NCBI GenBank assembly: GCA_017421045.1
Contig: JAFQMC010000017.1
Coordinates: 33,602-97,601 of the forward strand
Source: Clostridia bacterium
GTDB lineage: Bacteria; Bacillota; Clostridia; Oscillospirales; Acutalibacteraceae
Direction of reading: 5' to 3'
Length of the DNA stretch: 64,000 nt
Below are positions 50,657 to 59,237 of this stretch, piece by piece; the first letter of the stretch is position 1, and each line of letters begins with the position of its first letter. The notes under the pieces are model-generated. The model was not told the DNA's origin, made no database searches, and was given only the letters and a program-made list of their open reading frames with translations. The position numbers were made by a program, and so were the translations under genes.

Positions 50657-51901
50657 TTACGAGTTATATACAGACCACGTTCCTGCCAATCTGGCAGTAG
50701 AAAAAGCAATCTGCAAGTTGAATCCGCCGGTGTATGCATCCACATCGATTACCTCACCGCAAAAATAGAGGCCTTTGCAGAGTTTGCTCTCCATGGTTGC
50801 AGGGTCAATCTCGGAAGTTTTCACACCTCCGCGGGTAATGATAGCTTCATCGATAGGTCTTGTTGAAACAATATCAAAACGCATATCCTTCAGCAGACCG
50901 ACGAGATTGTGACGTTGTTCTCTTGTTACACTGTTTGAACGCAGTGCAGGGTCTACACCGAGACGTCTGATAACAACGGGGATCATAGAGCTTGGTAAAA
51001 GATCGCAAAGAGAATTAGAAATTTCTCGGTTTTTATATTTATCAAAGTCACGAAGAACACGTGCATCAAGTTTTTCAAAATCCAGTGCAGGTTTCAGGTC
51101 AATAGATACAGTGTAGTTCTTGCTCTTTATATCATTAAGATGAGCACTGCTGCTGAGAATTGTCGGACCACTCAGTCCGAAATGCGTAAAGAGAAGTTCT
51201 CCGAAATCAGAATATATCTCTTTATTGTTTTCAAGAAGTTTGACTCCTGTATTGCGAAGTGAAAGCCCCTGCATATCCTGACAATCTGCAAGATGCGAGC
51301 CATCACATACCAATGGCACCAGAGAAGCCTCTGCAGGCATAATTGTATGTCCTGCCAAACGTGCAAATTCATATCCGTCTCCGGTGGAACCTGTTTTCGG
51401 ATAACTGCATCCGCCGGTGGCTATAATGACACCGTCGCAGGTATATTCCTTACCCGTCTTATCTGCAACTCCAACAACAGCGTTGTCTTTAACAATCAAC
51501 CTTTGAACAACTGTTGAACATTTAATGTTAACACCGGAATCTGCTGCGAATCTCTCAAGCGTCCCAACAACATCTGTTGCTTTGTCAGACTCGGGAAAAA
51601 CGCGGTTACCTCTTTCGGTTTTTAACCGAAGACCCAGATCTTCAAAAAAGTTCATCGTGTCACTGCAATCGAAAGCATTGATTGCACTGTAAAGAAACCG
51701 CGGGTTTGTATTAACATTTTCGATGAAAACATCTTTTGTGCAGTTGTTTGTTATATTACATCTGCCTTTTCCGGTAATGCAGAGTTTTCTGCCCGGACGT
51801 TTATTCTTTTCTAAAACAGTGACTTCGGCACCAAGTTCTGCCGCTGTTCCTGCGGCAAGAAGTCCCGCTGCACCGCCACCAATAACAATAATTCTGCTCA
51901 T
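50657..51901 (-). CDS. BaiN/RdsA-type FAD-dependent oxidoreductase (HI0933 family)
   Basis: 414-aa flavoprotein. N-terminal FAD-binding IVIGGGAAGLLAAGTAAE, then KRPGRKLCITGKGRCNITN, typical of the HI0933/YtfP family. C-terminal GGVKTSEIDPATMESK and CGEVIDVDAYTGGFNLQ complete it. The physiological substrate is unknown for most members. ATGA overlap with the RpiR regulator. Confidence 0.92.
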   Translation of the reverse strand: MSRIIVIGGGAAGLLAAGTAAELGAEVTVLEKNKRPGRKLCITGKGRCNITNNCTKDVFIENVNTNPRFLYSAINAFDCSDTMNFFEDLGLRLKTERGNRVFPESDKATDVVGTLERFAADSGVNIKCSTVVQRLIVKDNAVVGVADKTGKEYTCDGVIIATGGCSYPKTGSTGDGYEFARLAGHTIMPAEASLVPLVCDGSHLADCQDMQGLSLRNTGVKLLENNKEIYSDFGELLFTHFGLSGPTILSSSAHLNDIKSKNYTVSIDLKPALDFEKLDARVLRDFDKYKNREISNSLCDLLPSSMIPVVIRRLGVDPALRSNSVTREQRHNLVGLLKDMRFDIVSTRPIDEAIITRGGVKTSEIDPATMESKLCKGLYFCGEVIDVDAYTGGFNLQIAFSTARLAGTWSVYNS

Positions 51902-52779
51902 AGTGAAGCTTTGTCTTCAGTCTGGCTGCTGGTATATACACCCTGTTCATTCCAGACTGTCTCAAGTGCTTCAAAAGTTGCTTTGACTTCATCCTTTTTC
52001 TTAATGACAGTTGCAACAATCAGTGCATTAATGAGAGACAAAGGTGCAACCAACGAATCGACAACAGACGCCATATCACTGCGTGCGATAAGGACAGACT
52101 CTGAATTGTTAGCCAGAGGCGACAACATACTGTCAGTAATTGCCACGGTTGCAGCACCTCGGGAAGCAGCAAAATCCATAGCTGCCGCCGCGGTTTTGCT
52201 ATATCTGGGAAAGCTGATTCCGATGATAGCATCCTTGTCGGAAATTCTGAGCAAAGCCTCGTACATTCCCGAACGGCTGGCTGTAGTAACAACATGGACA
52301 TTGCCGAGAATCAAATCAAAATAATATCCGAGAAAGTTTGCAAGAGAGCTTGCAGAACGAACGCCGAAGATATAAATATGTTCGGCAGAAATAATAGACT
52401 CAACAGCTTTCTCGAAATCTTCATGAGAAGTTTCTTCCAGAGTCCTTCGGATTTTCTGTATGTCCTGATTGAGGACGGTATCAAGCACACTGCCCTCGCC
52501 TATCTTTGCGGCTGTAACCTCGATTCTCTGAACAGAGGTCAGCTTGTCCTTTATCATCTCCTGCATCGCCTTCTGAAGCTGTGGATAGCCGGAGTAGCCA
52601 AGCTCCGTTGCAAAACGGACAACCGTGCTCTCGCTGACGCCGACAATGTCTCCGAGCTTGGAAGCGGTCAGAAATGCCGCCTGGTCATAGTGTTGCTCTA
52701 TAAATTCCGCAATCAGTTTCTGTCCTTTTGAAAGAGAATTCATTTTTGAGTCAATACGTACAAGCAGATGAGTTTCCAT
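51898..52779 (-). CDS. MurR/RpiR family transcriptional regulator
   Basis: 293 aa: an N-terminal HTH (about 1-77; VGVSESTVVRFATELGYSGY) and a C-terminal SIS sugar-phosphate-binding domain (about 125-250; IYIFGVRSASSLANF). Such proteins sense phosphosugars. First gene of a unit reaching to ispH-S1, so it may be autoregulated; the sugar ligand is unknown. Confidence 0.93.
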   Translation of the reverse strand: METHLLVRIDSKMNSLSKGQKLIAEFIEQHYDQAAFLTASKLGDIVGVSESTVVRFATELGYSGYPQLQKAMQEMIKDKLTSVQRIEVTAAKIGEGSVLDTVLNQDIQKIRRTLEETSHEDFEKAVESIISAEHIYIFGVRSASSLANFLGYYFDLILGNVHVVTTASRSGMYEALLRISDKDAIIGISFPRYSKTAAAAMDFAASRGAATVAITDSMLSPLANNSESVLIARSDMASVVDSLVAPLSLINALIVATVIKKKDEVKATFEALETVWNEQGVYTSSQTEDKASL

Positions 52780-52810
52780 AAACGCACCTCAACATAAAAT
52801 ATCTTAAAAT

Positions 52811-52839
52811 ATTGTACCACACGAGGATTTAAAGTTCAA
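52811..52839 (-). promoter_or_regulatory. Sigma-A promoter of the rpiR-cmk-ispH unit
   Basis: Minus strand TTGAAC (52834-52839), 17-base spacer, TACAAT (52811-52816), about 30 bp before the regulator gene. Confidence 0.8.
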
Positions 52840-52946
52840 TCATTTTTGCAGGATTTAAATATTTATTTTGCAATAACAGATTAAAAACGAGAGATTTAGG
52901 CACCTGAACTTTCATTTCGATGATTTTTTGCAACAATACAAAGAGC

Positions 52947-52964
52947 GTGTCGCAAAAGCAACAC
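52947..52964 (-). terminator. Weak terminator after the PHP-type phosphatase gene
   Basis: Minus strand GTGTTGC-TTTT-GCGACAC, seven pairs including one G-U, a few bases after the stop. The following T run is poor (GCTCTTTG). Confidence 0.5.
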
Positions 52965-52973
52965 ACTCGATAC

Positions 52974-53675
52974 TTACATAAATATTTCAGAAGCATTCAG
53001 CTCTAATTTTTCAATTATTTCTGTTCCGCACTTCTTCGCTATATACTCCTGTGTTACTGATACGGCCAAAGGAGAATTTCGCTCCATGGAATGTGTATCG
53101 CTGGACAAAACGTGAATATAACCATCCCGTAGGAGTTTTAAGAGTTTTCGCTTTATTCTTGCTTCGGTGAAGGATACTGCGTTTGATTGAATAATCAGAC
53201 CCATGTACACCAGCTCCTGAAGCAATCCTCTGTCTTTCATCAGTGCCGGATAACGCTCTACATGGGGCAAAACGGGAATGATGCCTAAATCCCTGAGCCT
53301 TGTCACTTGTCTCATAGAGCTGCCGCGGAATCGTGCTTCATACGGAAACTCGGTGAGCATATAGTTAGTGTTTTCAATGCACAGAGGTCTCAGGTCACGT
53401 TCCTCTGAAAATAGATACTTTGTTACAAAGACCTCGGCTCCAAGCTTTATGCTGATATTTTCGGGAACAAGAGGCAGAAAGCTGTTTGCCGATTCTGTAC
53501 GTCGGGAGAGAAAATCCTCAACGCTCTCTTTATGTGTATAAAAATGCGGTGTCAGACAGATATTCTTGACGCCTTGTCTCCAAAGGGCATTGATAAGTCG
53601 CAGGGCATCCTCGGAATTCTTTGCGCCGTCGTCAACGCCGGGTAAAATATGCGTATGCAGATCATGGGTAATCAT
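52974..53675 (-). CDS. CpsB/YwqE-type PHP tyrosine-protein phosphatase
   Basis: 233 aa, polymerase-and-histidinol-phosphatase fold. Metal ligands appear in HDLHTHILPGVDDG, CLTPHFYTH, LPHVERYP and LSSDTHSM. Homologues dephosphorylate bacterial tyrosine kinases that control capsule export. No kinase or capsule gene is visible here, so the target is open. Starts three bases after the histidine phosphatase ends. Confidence 0.9.
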   Translation of the reverse strand: MITHDLHTHILPGVDDGAKNSEDALRLINALWRQGVKNICLTPHFYTHKESVEDFLSRRTESANSFLPLVPENISIKLGAEVFVTKYLFSEERDLRPLCIENTNYMLTEFPYEARFRGSSMRQVTRLRDLGIIPVLPHVERYPALMKDRGLLQELVYMGLIIQSNAVSFTEARIKRKLLKLLRDGYIHVLSSDTHSMERNSPLAVSVTQEYIAKKCGTEIIEKLELNASEIFM

Positions 53676-53678
53676 AGA

Positions 53679-54305
53679 TTAGTCTTCCTCTTTTTCTTCG
53701 GGAATCAGTTTATAAACCTCGGCAACTCGGTCTCTCTGCCAGAGCATGGGAGTCACACGCATAGAGAAACCATATCCGTTATCACATGCCCAGTCGAAGG
53801 GTTTCGCCTGAGGCAGACCATATACTGCAAGCAAGGTCATGATAATACCGCCGTGAGTGATAATTGCGCAATCCGTATTGCCGGTTTTAATAAGTCCGTC
53901 AACAATATTCTGAAACATCAGACAGATTCGGCGTGTGAAGTCGTCATTGCTCTCTCCCTGAGGAGGAGTTACATCGCTGTCCCCTGCAAGCCACTTTTCA
54001 AATTCGGGATCACCTTTAAGCTCTTCGGCGGTTTTACCCTCCCATTTTCCGAAGTCCATCTCGGTGAGCTCCTCGACAACTATTGGCTTAACGTGAGGAT
54101 ACAGAACCTCGCAGGTCTGGGTGGCACGCTTGAGAGGGCTTGTGAAAATTACAGGGGCATACGGGTATTTATGGGTGTTATCAAGTTGTTTAAGGTTTTT
54201 TATACCCTCCTCGGAAAGCTCGGGGTCTGTAACACCAATATATGCGCCTTTAGCGGTTTCCTCAATTGCACCATGTCTGATAAAATGAATGTAGTAAGAT
54301 TTCAA
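53679..54305 (-). CDS. Histidine phosphatase (phosphoglycerate mutase-like) family protein
   Basis: 208 aa. The catalytic RHG lies in HFIRHGAIEET, and the second catalytic His in IITHGGIIMTLL. Cofactor-independent branch with broad phosphatase potential; substrate cannot be read from sequence. TTG start at 54305, seven bases after AGGAGG. Divergent from the XRE gene. Confidence 0.88.
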   Translation of the reverse strand: MKSYYIHFIRHGAIEETAKGAYIGVTDPELSEEGIKNLKQLDNTHKYPYAPVIFTSPLKRATQTCEVLYPHVKPIVVEELTEMDFGKWEGKTAEELKGDPEFEKWLAGDSDVTPPQGESNDDFTRRICLMFQNIVDGLIKTGNTDCAIITHGGIIMTLLAVYGLPQAKPFDWACDNGYGFSMRVTPMLWQRDRVAEVYKLIPEEKEED

Positions 54306-54326
54306 AACAAATCCTCCTGTTTTATA

Positions 54327-54364
54327 TTTACAAATTGTAAACTATATATTATACTGTAAGTATA
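54327..54364 (+). promoter_or_regulatory. Promoter of the XRE gene covered by two palindromes
   Basis: TTTACA (54327-54332), 17-base spacer, TATACT (54350-54355). The -35 lies in the perfect palindrome TTTACAA-A-TTGTAAA (54327-54341), and the -10 in TATACT-GTA-AGTATA (54350-54364). Probable operator sites for the adjacent regulator. Confidence 0.65.
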
Positions 54365-54387
54365 CAACAACAAAGGCGGTTAATATT

Positions 54388-55080
54388 ATGAACAAGGACT
54401 TCCCCAGAATAATAACCATGCTCAGAAAAGAAAAGAACCTGAGCCAAAAACAAGCATCTGCAGATTTGGGAATATCCCAGGCGTTGCTTTCCCATTACGA
54501 GAAAGGCATACGTGAGTGCGGTCTGGATTTTGTGCTGAAGGTCTCAGAATACTACAACGTGTCCTGCGACTTTCTGCTAGGAAGAACACCCGAAAGGTCA
54601 GGCGCGACGCTCAGCTTTGACGATATTCCTGATGATGAGGAGACTCCGGGCGACAACACAAAAGGAAACGCACTGGTTCCTCTTATGAATAAAAAAATCC
54701 TCTGCAATTCTCTGGCAGTTGTGTTTGATATGCTGGCAAATGCAAAGAGCAGACAGCTCACTGCGGATGTTTCAAACTATCTGATGCTGGCGGTGTATAA
54801 TGTATTCCGCACCCTGTACTCCGCTAATCCGAAAAACCATCAGACCATGTTCTCGATAAACAAAGCATTATATCAAGGATACAGCGACTCATATATGAGC
54901 AGATACTCAACGAAGTTCAGATATTATGCAGACGCACAGAGCAACGTGGAATCCACCGCAAAACTCAGGGATTCCAACTATTCTTCTGAAATATTATCTC
55001 AGGAATACGAGAAACAGTCAAGTTCTTTGTTCAATTTAATTCAGCATGCAGAAAGCAAAATAAGAACCAAGCCAAGATAA
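54388..55080 (+). CDS. XRE-family transcriptional regulator
   Basis: 230 aa. The N-terminal HTH_3 domain (about 7-62) includes LSQKQASADLGISQALLSHY and ECGLDFVLKVSEYYNVSCDF. The C-terminal 150 residues are helical and unrecognised. Divergent from the histidine phosphatase gene; the 82-bp gap holds palindromes over its own promoter, consistent with autorepression. Confidence 0.88.
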   Translation: MNKDFPRIITMLRKEKNLSQKQASADLGISQALLSHYEKGIRECGLDFVLKVSEYYNVSCDFLLGRTPERSGATLSFDDIPDDEETPGDNTKGNALVPLMNKKILCNSLAVVFDMLANAKSRQLTADVSNYLMLAVYNVFRTLYSANPKNHQTMFSINKALYQGYSDSYMSRYSTKFRYYADAQSNVESTAKLRDSNYSSEILSQEYEKQSSSLFNLIQHAESKIRTKPR

Positions 55081-55098
55081 ATACTACTCTATATGAGA

Positions 55099-55129
55099 AA
55101 GCACTTCTGACACAAAATCAGAAGTGCTT
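55099..55129. terminator. Bidirectional hairpin between XRE and pseudokinase genes
   Basis: Perfect 12-bp stem AAGCACTTCTGA/TCAGAAGTGCTT with a seven-base loop between two convergent stops; T-rich on the plus side (AATTATTTG). Confidence 0.75.
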
Positions 55130-55147
55130 AATTATTTGTCAGATGAA

Positions 55148-56785
55148 TCAGTTATCAGTTTCAGCACCTGCACTGACAACGAGATAAATCGGTGTCTCCA
55201 TTAATACGCTTTCGCCGGCACTGTGACCTTTATATCCGATAACCTTGCCTTCAGCAACTGTGTCGCTGTGGACGGTAGTTGTGTCCTGATATACTACAAA
55301 GCCAAGATCTGTGAGCTTTGTAACAGCACTGCTGAGAGAGGTGTTCTCTACATCAGGAAGAGTCCTTGCCTTGGAGCCTTTGCTTACTTTGAAAGTAACA
55401 GCAAAGCCGTTTTCTCCATCCAGAGGTGTGCCTTCAGGGAAGCTCTGTTCCATGATAACACCCTCATCGAAGGTATCGGAGTAGCCGTCATCCTCGCTAT
55501 CATAAACATCCATATACACTGCTACCTTCATAGCTTCAAGCTCGGATTTTACAGTGTCATAATCCATGCCGATGTAGTTGCCCATTGTGGGACCTGTCCA
55601 ACCCTCATCATCAAGAGTGGAAACAGTGGTATCCGTAGGAGCGGTAGTAGTCTCAGGGTCGTTGGTTGTGACGGTTTTGTCGATGATAAGAATACCGATA
55701 CCAAGGAAAATAAGCAGTGAAACCACTGTTACGATAATGCCTACAGATATGGGAGACATTCCATAGTTTTTCTTCTGAGGCTTGATGGTTGTAGCCATAC
55801 TTGCGGTACGGCTGATTTCCTCCTGAATAGCCTTAACGGTAGGTGCAACAGAAAGCTGGGATCTCAAATCTCCGAAGTCAATAATTCTGTCCTCACGCTT
55901 AACCTGAAGTCCGTTTGCAAGAGCAGAGACAACATGAGGCGGCAAGCGCTTTACAGTGCTTGTGCTCATAAGGAGTGCTCCATCATCAAGACGGTCCTTA
56001 GCATTTGCAGGCAGAGTACCAGTCAGAGCATAGAACAGAGTAGCCGTGAATCCGTAAATATCTGTAATATTATCAATCGGGAAGCCTTGCTCATACTGCT
56101 CAGGTGCGGCACATCCGGTGAAAAGCTGAGATTTGAGCGCTGTGCCACGTCTGCGTTCGTTGATAGTTGCAAATCCGAGAAGAAGTGCTTTGCCCGATGT
56201 TGTGATATACAGATTTGCCGGAGAAACAGCGTAGTGTCCATAGCCATTTTTATGCAGGGTTTCAAGCAGAGAAATCACCGGCATAAACAGAGGTCTTGCT
56301 ACCTCCCACTCAATATGTCCGTTGTTGCGCTCAACATACTCTTCAAAAGAAATCAGCTCTTCTGCATCTTCTACCACATAGCATGTGTTGTTTGCTCTGA
56401 ATATATCGGTAATCACATTCATTGCTGACATTTCCTTAAGAGTAGAAAGAAAGCTAAAAAACTGCTCGAAGTCAGACATAAGCCTTTCAAAGGTCTCAGC
56501 CTTGGCAGGGTCAATATTAATCTTTACCATACCCTCGCCACGGGTGAAGTAACCTGCAGGAAGGAATTCGCGGACGAGGACCTTCTTCGAGGTGTTGCGG
56601 TCAAAACCTATGTAGAGTGTACTCTCGCCGTTGGTTTCGATATTTTTGCCGATAACATAGCGTTTATCAAGGACAACGCCGTAGGGTAAAAAAGGTGCGG
56701 ACTGGGTCTGGGAATTATCGAAGCCGCAATCGGGGCAAATAATGTCTGATCCTATCTCGTGCATGCAGCCGATACATAGTGACAC
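55148..56785 (-). CDS. Membrane Ser/Thr pseudokinase with zinc ribbon and PASTA domains
   Basis: 545 aa. Four cysteines (4, 7, 17, 20) form an N-terminal zinc ribbon. Residues about 40-310 have the Ser/Thr kinase fold, but key residues are lost. The Lys of the VAIK strand is Arg72 (VLVREFLP), the catalytic loop reads HYAVSPAN (184-191) instead of HRDxKPxN, and DFG reads LGFA (203-206). The glycine loop is also degraded. A membrane helix (about 348-370) is followed by a Thr-rich stalk and two PASTA repeats (about 398-470 and 472-543). It probably senses muropeptides or lipid II without phosphorylating; that is inference. Confidence 0.85.
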   Translation of the reverse strand: MSLCIGCMHEIGSDIICPDCGFDNSQTQSAPFLPYGVVLDKRYVIGKNIETNGESTLYIGFDRNTSKKVLVREFLPAGYFTRGEGMVKINIDPAKAETFERLMSDFEQFFSFLSTLKEMSAMNVITDIFRANNTCYVVEDAEELISFEEYVERNNGHIEWEVARPLFMPVISLLETLHKNGYGHYAVSPANLYITTSGKALLLGFATINERRRGTALKSQLFTGCAAPEQYEQGFPIDNITDIYGFTATLFYALTGTLPANAKDRLDDGALLMSTSTVKRLPPHVVSALANGLQVKREDRIIDFGDLRSQLSVAPTVKAIQEEISRTASMATTIKPQKKNYGMSPISVGIIVTVVSLLIFLGIGILIIDKTVTTNDPETTTAPTDTTVSTLDDEGWTGPTMGNYIGMDYDTVKSELEAMKVAVYMDVYDSEDDGYSDTFDEGVIMEQSFPEGTPLDGENGFAVTFKVSKGSKARTLPDVENTSLSSAVTKLTDLGFVVYQDTTTVHSDTVAEGKVIGYKGHSAGESVLMETPIYLVVSAGAETDN

Positions 56786-56836
56786 AAAATCATCTCCTAA
56801 CGATATGCGAAATAATATGTATACTTAGATAATTAT

Positions 56837-56866
56837 ATTATACCACGATATTTTTCGAAAAAGCAA
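56837..56866 (-). promoter_or_regulatory. Sigma-A promoter of the pseudokinase gene
   Basis: Minus strand TTGCTT (56861-56866), 18-base spacer, TATAAT (56837-56842). Confidence 0.6.
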
Positions 56867-56947
56867 GAATCGGCACTGTTACACAATTTACAGTTTTGTT
56901 ATAGTATACCTCTCAATATTACGAAAAGTAAAAACAGACTACAAAGA

Positions 56948-56979
56948 AAAAAGAAGTTGTCACCAAACAACTTCTTTTT
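56948..56979 (-). terminator. Terminator after the ABC-F gene
   Basis: Minus strand AAGAAGTTGT/ACAACTTCTT (ten to 13 bp) with a six-base loop, then TTTTTTCTTTG. Just after the stop. Confidence 0.9.
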
Positions 56980-56984
56980 AATAT

Positions 56985-58541
56985 TCAGAGAATCTTTGTT
57001 GTCCATTCAGAGCAGTTCCAAACTTCATCAACTATATCACTGTAAAACTCAGGTTCATGGCAAATCAGCAGGATACTGCCCTTGTAAGCTATAAGCGCAC
57101 GTTTGAGTTCATCCTTAGCGTCAACATCCAGATGATTTGTAGGTTCATCTAAAAGAAGCACATTTGTCTCTTTATTAATCAGCTTACAAAGACGTACTTT
57201 TGCCTGCTCACCGCCGCTGAGCACCCTCACCTGACTCTCAATATGCTTTGTGGTCAGTCCGCATTTTGCCAGAGCTGCACGTACCTCGTGCTGATTGAGA
57301 GAGGGAAACTCCCTCCAGAGTTCCTCGATGCAGGTTGAAGAGTTATCCCCTGCTACTTCCTGCTCAAAATAACCAATCTGTAAGTTATCGCCACGCTCAA
57401 CTGTACCTTCGATGCTCGGTATCAAACCGAGAATACTTTTGAGCAACGTAGTCTTTCCGATACCGTTTGCACCTACGAGTGCTATTTTTTTGCCGCGTTC
57501 AAAGTTCAGCGACAAGGGTTTTGACAGAGGATCATCGTAGCCGATAACAAGTTCTTTTGTCTCAAAAATAAGCTTACCGGGTGTTCTGCCGACTTTGAAA
57601 TTAAACTCAGGCTTCGGCTTTTCGGCGGCAAGCTCTATAACATCCATTTTATCAAGAAGTTTTTGTCTTGACATTGCCATATTTCTTGTTGATACGCGAG
57701 CCTTATTTCTGGCAACAAAATCTTTCAGCTCGCTTATCTCCTGCTGCTGACGCTTGTAGGCGGCTTCAAGTTGAGCTTTCTTCATAGCATATACTTCCTT
57801 GAAATGCTCGTAGTCGCCTACGTATCTGTCGAGCTTCTGATTTTCCATATGATAAATTATATTTATTACTTCATTGAGAAAAGGTATATCGTGAGATATG
57901 AGAATGAAAGCATTTTCGTACTCCTGAAGATAGCGCTTAAGCCATACAATGTGTTCTTCGTCAAGATAGTTGGTCGGCTCATCAAGAAGCAGAATGTCGG
58001 GTTTTTCAAGCAAAAGCTTTGCGAGTAGCACTTTTGTACGCTGTCCTCCGCTAAGCTCGGTAACATCTCGTTCTATGCCTATATCCAGAAGGCCCAGTGC
58101 CCTTGCTACCTCCTCAACCTTTGAATCAATAACATAGAAATCGTGGAGAGTAAGCGTATCCTGTATTGTTCCGAGTTCTTCGAGCATCTCTGTCATAGCA
58201 TCTTCATCAGCCGTGCCAAGGTCATCGCAGATACTGTTCATTTTTGCTTCCAGCTCAAAAAGATAAGAAAAGGCAGATTTTAAGACATCACGGATTGTCA
58301 TTCCTTTTTCAAGAACTGTGTGCTGATCAAGATAACCGACACGCACATTCTTCGACCATTCAACCTTGCCATCATCAGGCATCAATTTGCCTGTGACGAT
58401 ATTCATAAAGGTTGATTTACCCTCTCCGTTAGCTCCGATAAGTCCTATATGCTCACCTTTAAGCAAACGGAAAGATACATCATCAAATATGGCACGATCA
58501 CCAAAGCCGTGTGTCAGGTTCTCTACATTAAGTATACTCAT
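56985..58541 (-). CDS. ABC-F family ATPase
   Basis: 518 aa from the ATG at 58541, six bases after GAGG; earlier in-frame starts precede that site. Two ABC domains without membrane parts. Walker A GLIGANGEGKST and ALVGANGIGKTT; signatures LSGGQRTKVLLAKL and LSGGEQAKVRLCKL; Walker B ILLLDEPTNYLD and VLLLDEPTNHLD. The inter-domain linker (about 240-300) is charged and helical. ABC-F proteins act on the ribosomal E site as translation or antibiotic-protection factors; I cannot assign a subgroup. Preceded by an attenuator-like hairpin. Confidence 0.92.
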   Translation of the reverse strand: MSILNVENLTHGFGDRAIFDDVSFRLLKGEHIGLIGANGEGKSTFMNIVTGKLMPDDGKVEWSKNVRVGYLDQHTVLEKGMTIRDVLKSAFSYLFELEAKMNSICDDLGTADEDAMTEMLEELGTIQDTLTLHDFYVIDSKVEEVARALGLLDIGIERDVTELSGGQRTKVLLAKLLLEKPDILLLDEPTNYLDEEHIVWLKRYLQEYENAFILISHDIPFLNEVINIIYHMENQKLDRYVGDYEHFKEVYAMKKAQLEAAYKRQQQEISELKDFVARNKARVSTRNMAMSRQKLLDKMDVIELAAEKPKPEFNFKVGRTPGKLIFETKELVIGYDDPLSKPLSLNFERGKKIALVGANGIGKTTLLKSILGLIPSIEGTVERGDNLQIGYFEQEVAGDNSSTCIEELWREFPSLNQHEVRAALAKCGLTTKHIESQVRVLSGGEQAKVRLCKLINKETNVLLLDEPTNHLDVDAKDELKRALIAYKGSILLICHEPEFYSDIVDEVWNCSEWTTKIL

Positions 58542-58573
58542 ATCATACCTCGACAAATTGGAATTCACAAAAT

Positions 58574-58600
58574 AAAAAGGTATCGAAATGATACCTTTTT
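58574..58600 (-). promoter_or_regulatory. Probable transcription attenuator in the ABC-F leader
   Basis: 11-bp perfect stem AAAAAGGTATC/GATACCTTTTT, five-base loop, followed on the minus strand by TTTTTATTTTG. It lies between the ABC-F promoter and its ribosome site, only 33 bp before the ATG, too close for a further promoter. Confidence 0.7.
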
Positions 58601-58625
58601 ATTTATACGATGGTTTATAATCCAC
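58599..58625 (-). CDS. Possible leader peptide of the ABC-F attenuator
   Basis: An eight-codon frame from GTG (MDYKPSYK) ending in TAA at the base of the terminator hairpin. It would start within a few bases of the predicted transcript end, so it would be nearly leaderless with no Shine-Dalgarno. Speculative. Confidence 0.2.
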   Translation of the reverse strand: MDYKPSYK

Positions 58626-58633
58626 GATATAAT

Positions 58634-58661
58634 ATTATAACAAATACAGATGTAAAATCAA
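58634..58661 (-). promoter_or_regulatory. Sigma-A promoter of the ABC-F gene
   Basis: Minus strand TTGATT (58656-58661), 16-base spacer, TATAAT (58634-58639). A perfect GTAAAAG/CTTTTAC repeat lies just upstream (58666-58687). Confidence 0.65.
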
Positions 58662-58805
58662 GTTTGTAAAAGCATTTATACTTTTACATCTTATTCATCT
58701 TCTCCCTGAAGTTGCTTTTATATAAGTATGAATCCTTACTTAACAACTGTGATTTTGCAAAGAGCGTTACGAGTAGTTTAAAAAAACAAAACCAGTTTCT
58801 CTCGG

Positions 58806-59237
58806 TTAATCAATTTTTGTTACGCGTAAGTTTTCATCTACATTCAGGGTAAATGTATGTTCCTCCGGGTCGCAGGTAGGATATTTGTAAACAGCTGTTA
58901 CCTCTACCCTGCCCTCTTTTAGTCCGACAAAATATATGTCAGCACCACGGTCTCTCATTCCACATTCGTACTCTGAGACAGGTCGTGTATAGCTATAATA
59001 CTCAACAACTCCCTCAGGATTGAATTTCATGGAAAAATCACCGCCTGCTATTACACCCGAGCGAGAATAATAGTATGCCTTTTCTTTATCAAAGGGGTAC
59101 TCGGGTTCTTTGTTGCAACCGAAAAGAGAAAGTAAAAATCCAAACATACATATTACCGCCAATGTTTTTATGCCCAGGGATCCTGAGATTTGGGAGTGCG
59201 AATTCCTACCATTATAAACTGTTCCCATAAAAACCAC
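58806..59237 (-). CDS. Predicted lipoprotein, last gene of the zinc-ribbon cluster
   Basis: At most 143 aa. The signal segment LAVICMFGFLLSLFGC with Cys in SLFGC suggests a lipoprotein. The start is uncertain: the GTG at 59237 (GGTGAT upstream) overlaps the previous gene by 70 bp, and a later CTG/TTG near residue 21 would remove the overlap. The mature part (about 100 aa) ends with a small beta-rich domain containing GADIYFVGLKEGRVEVTAVY; not recognised. A weak AACC/GGTT hairpin with seven Ts lies at the stop. Confidence 0.65.
   Translation of the reverse strand: MVFMGTVYNGRNSHSQISGSLGIKTLAVICMFGFLLSLFGCNKEPEYPFDKEKAYYYSRSGVIAGGDFSMKFNPEGVVEYYSYTRPVSEYECGMRDRGADIYFVGLKEGRVEVTAVYKYPTCDPEEHTFTLNVDENLRVTKID

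Noticed and set aside
53649-54359. 236-codon plus-strand frame
   Set aside because: Antisense to the histidine phosphatase gene, no credible start or domain.
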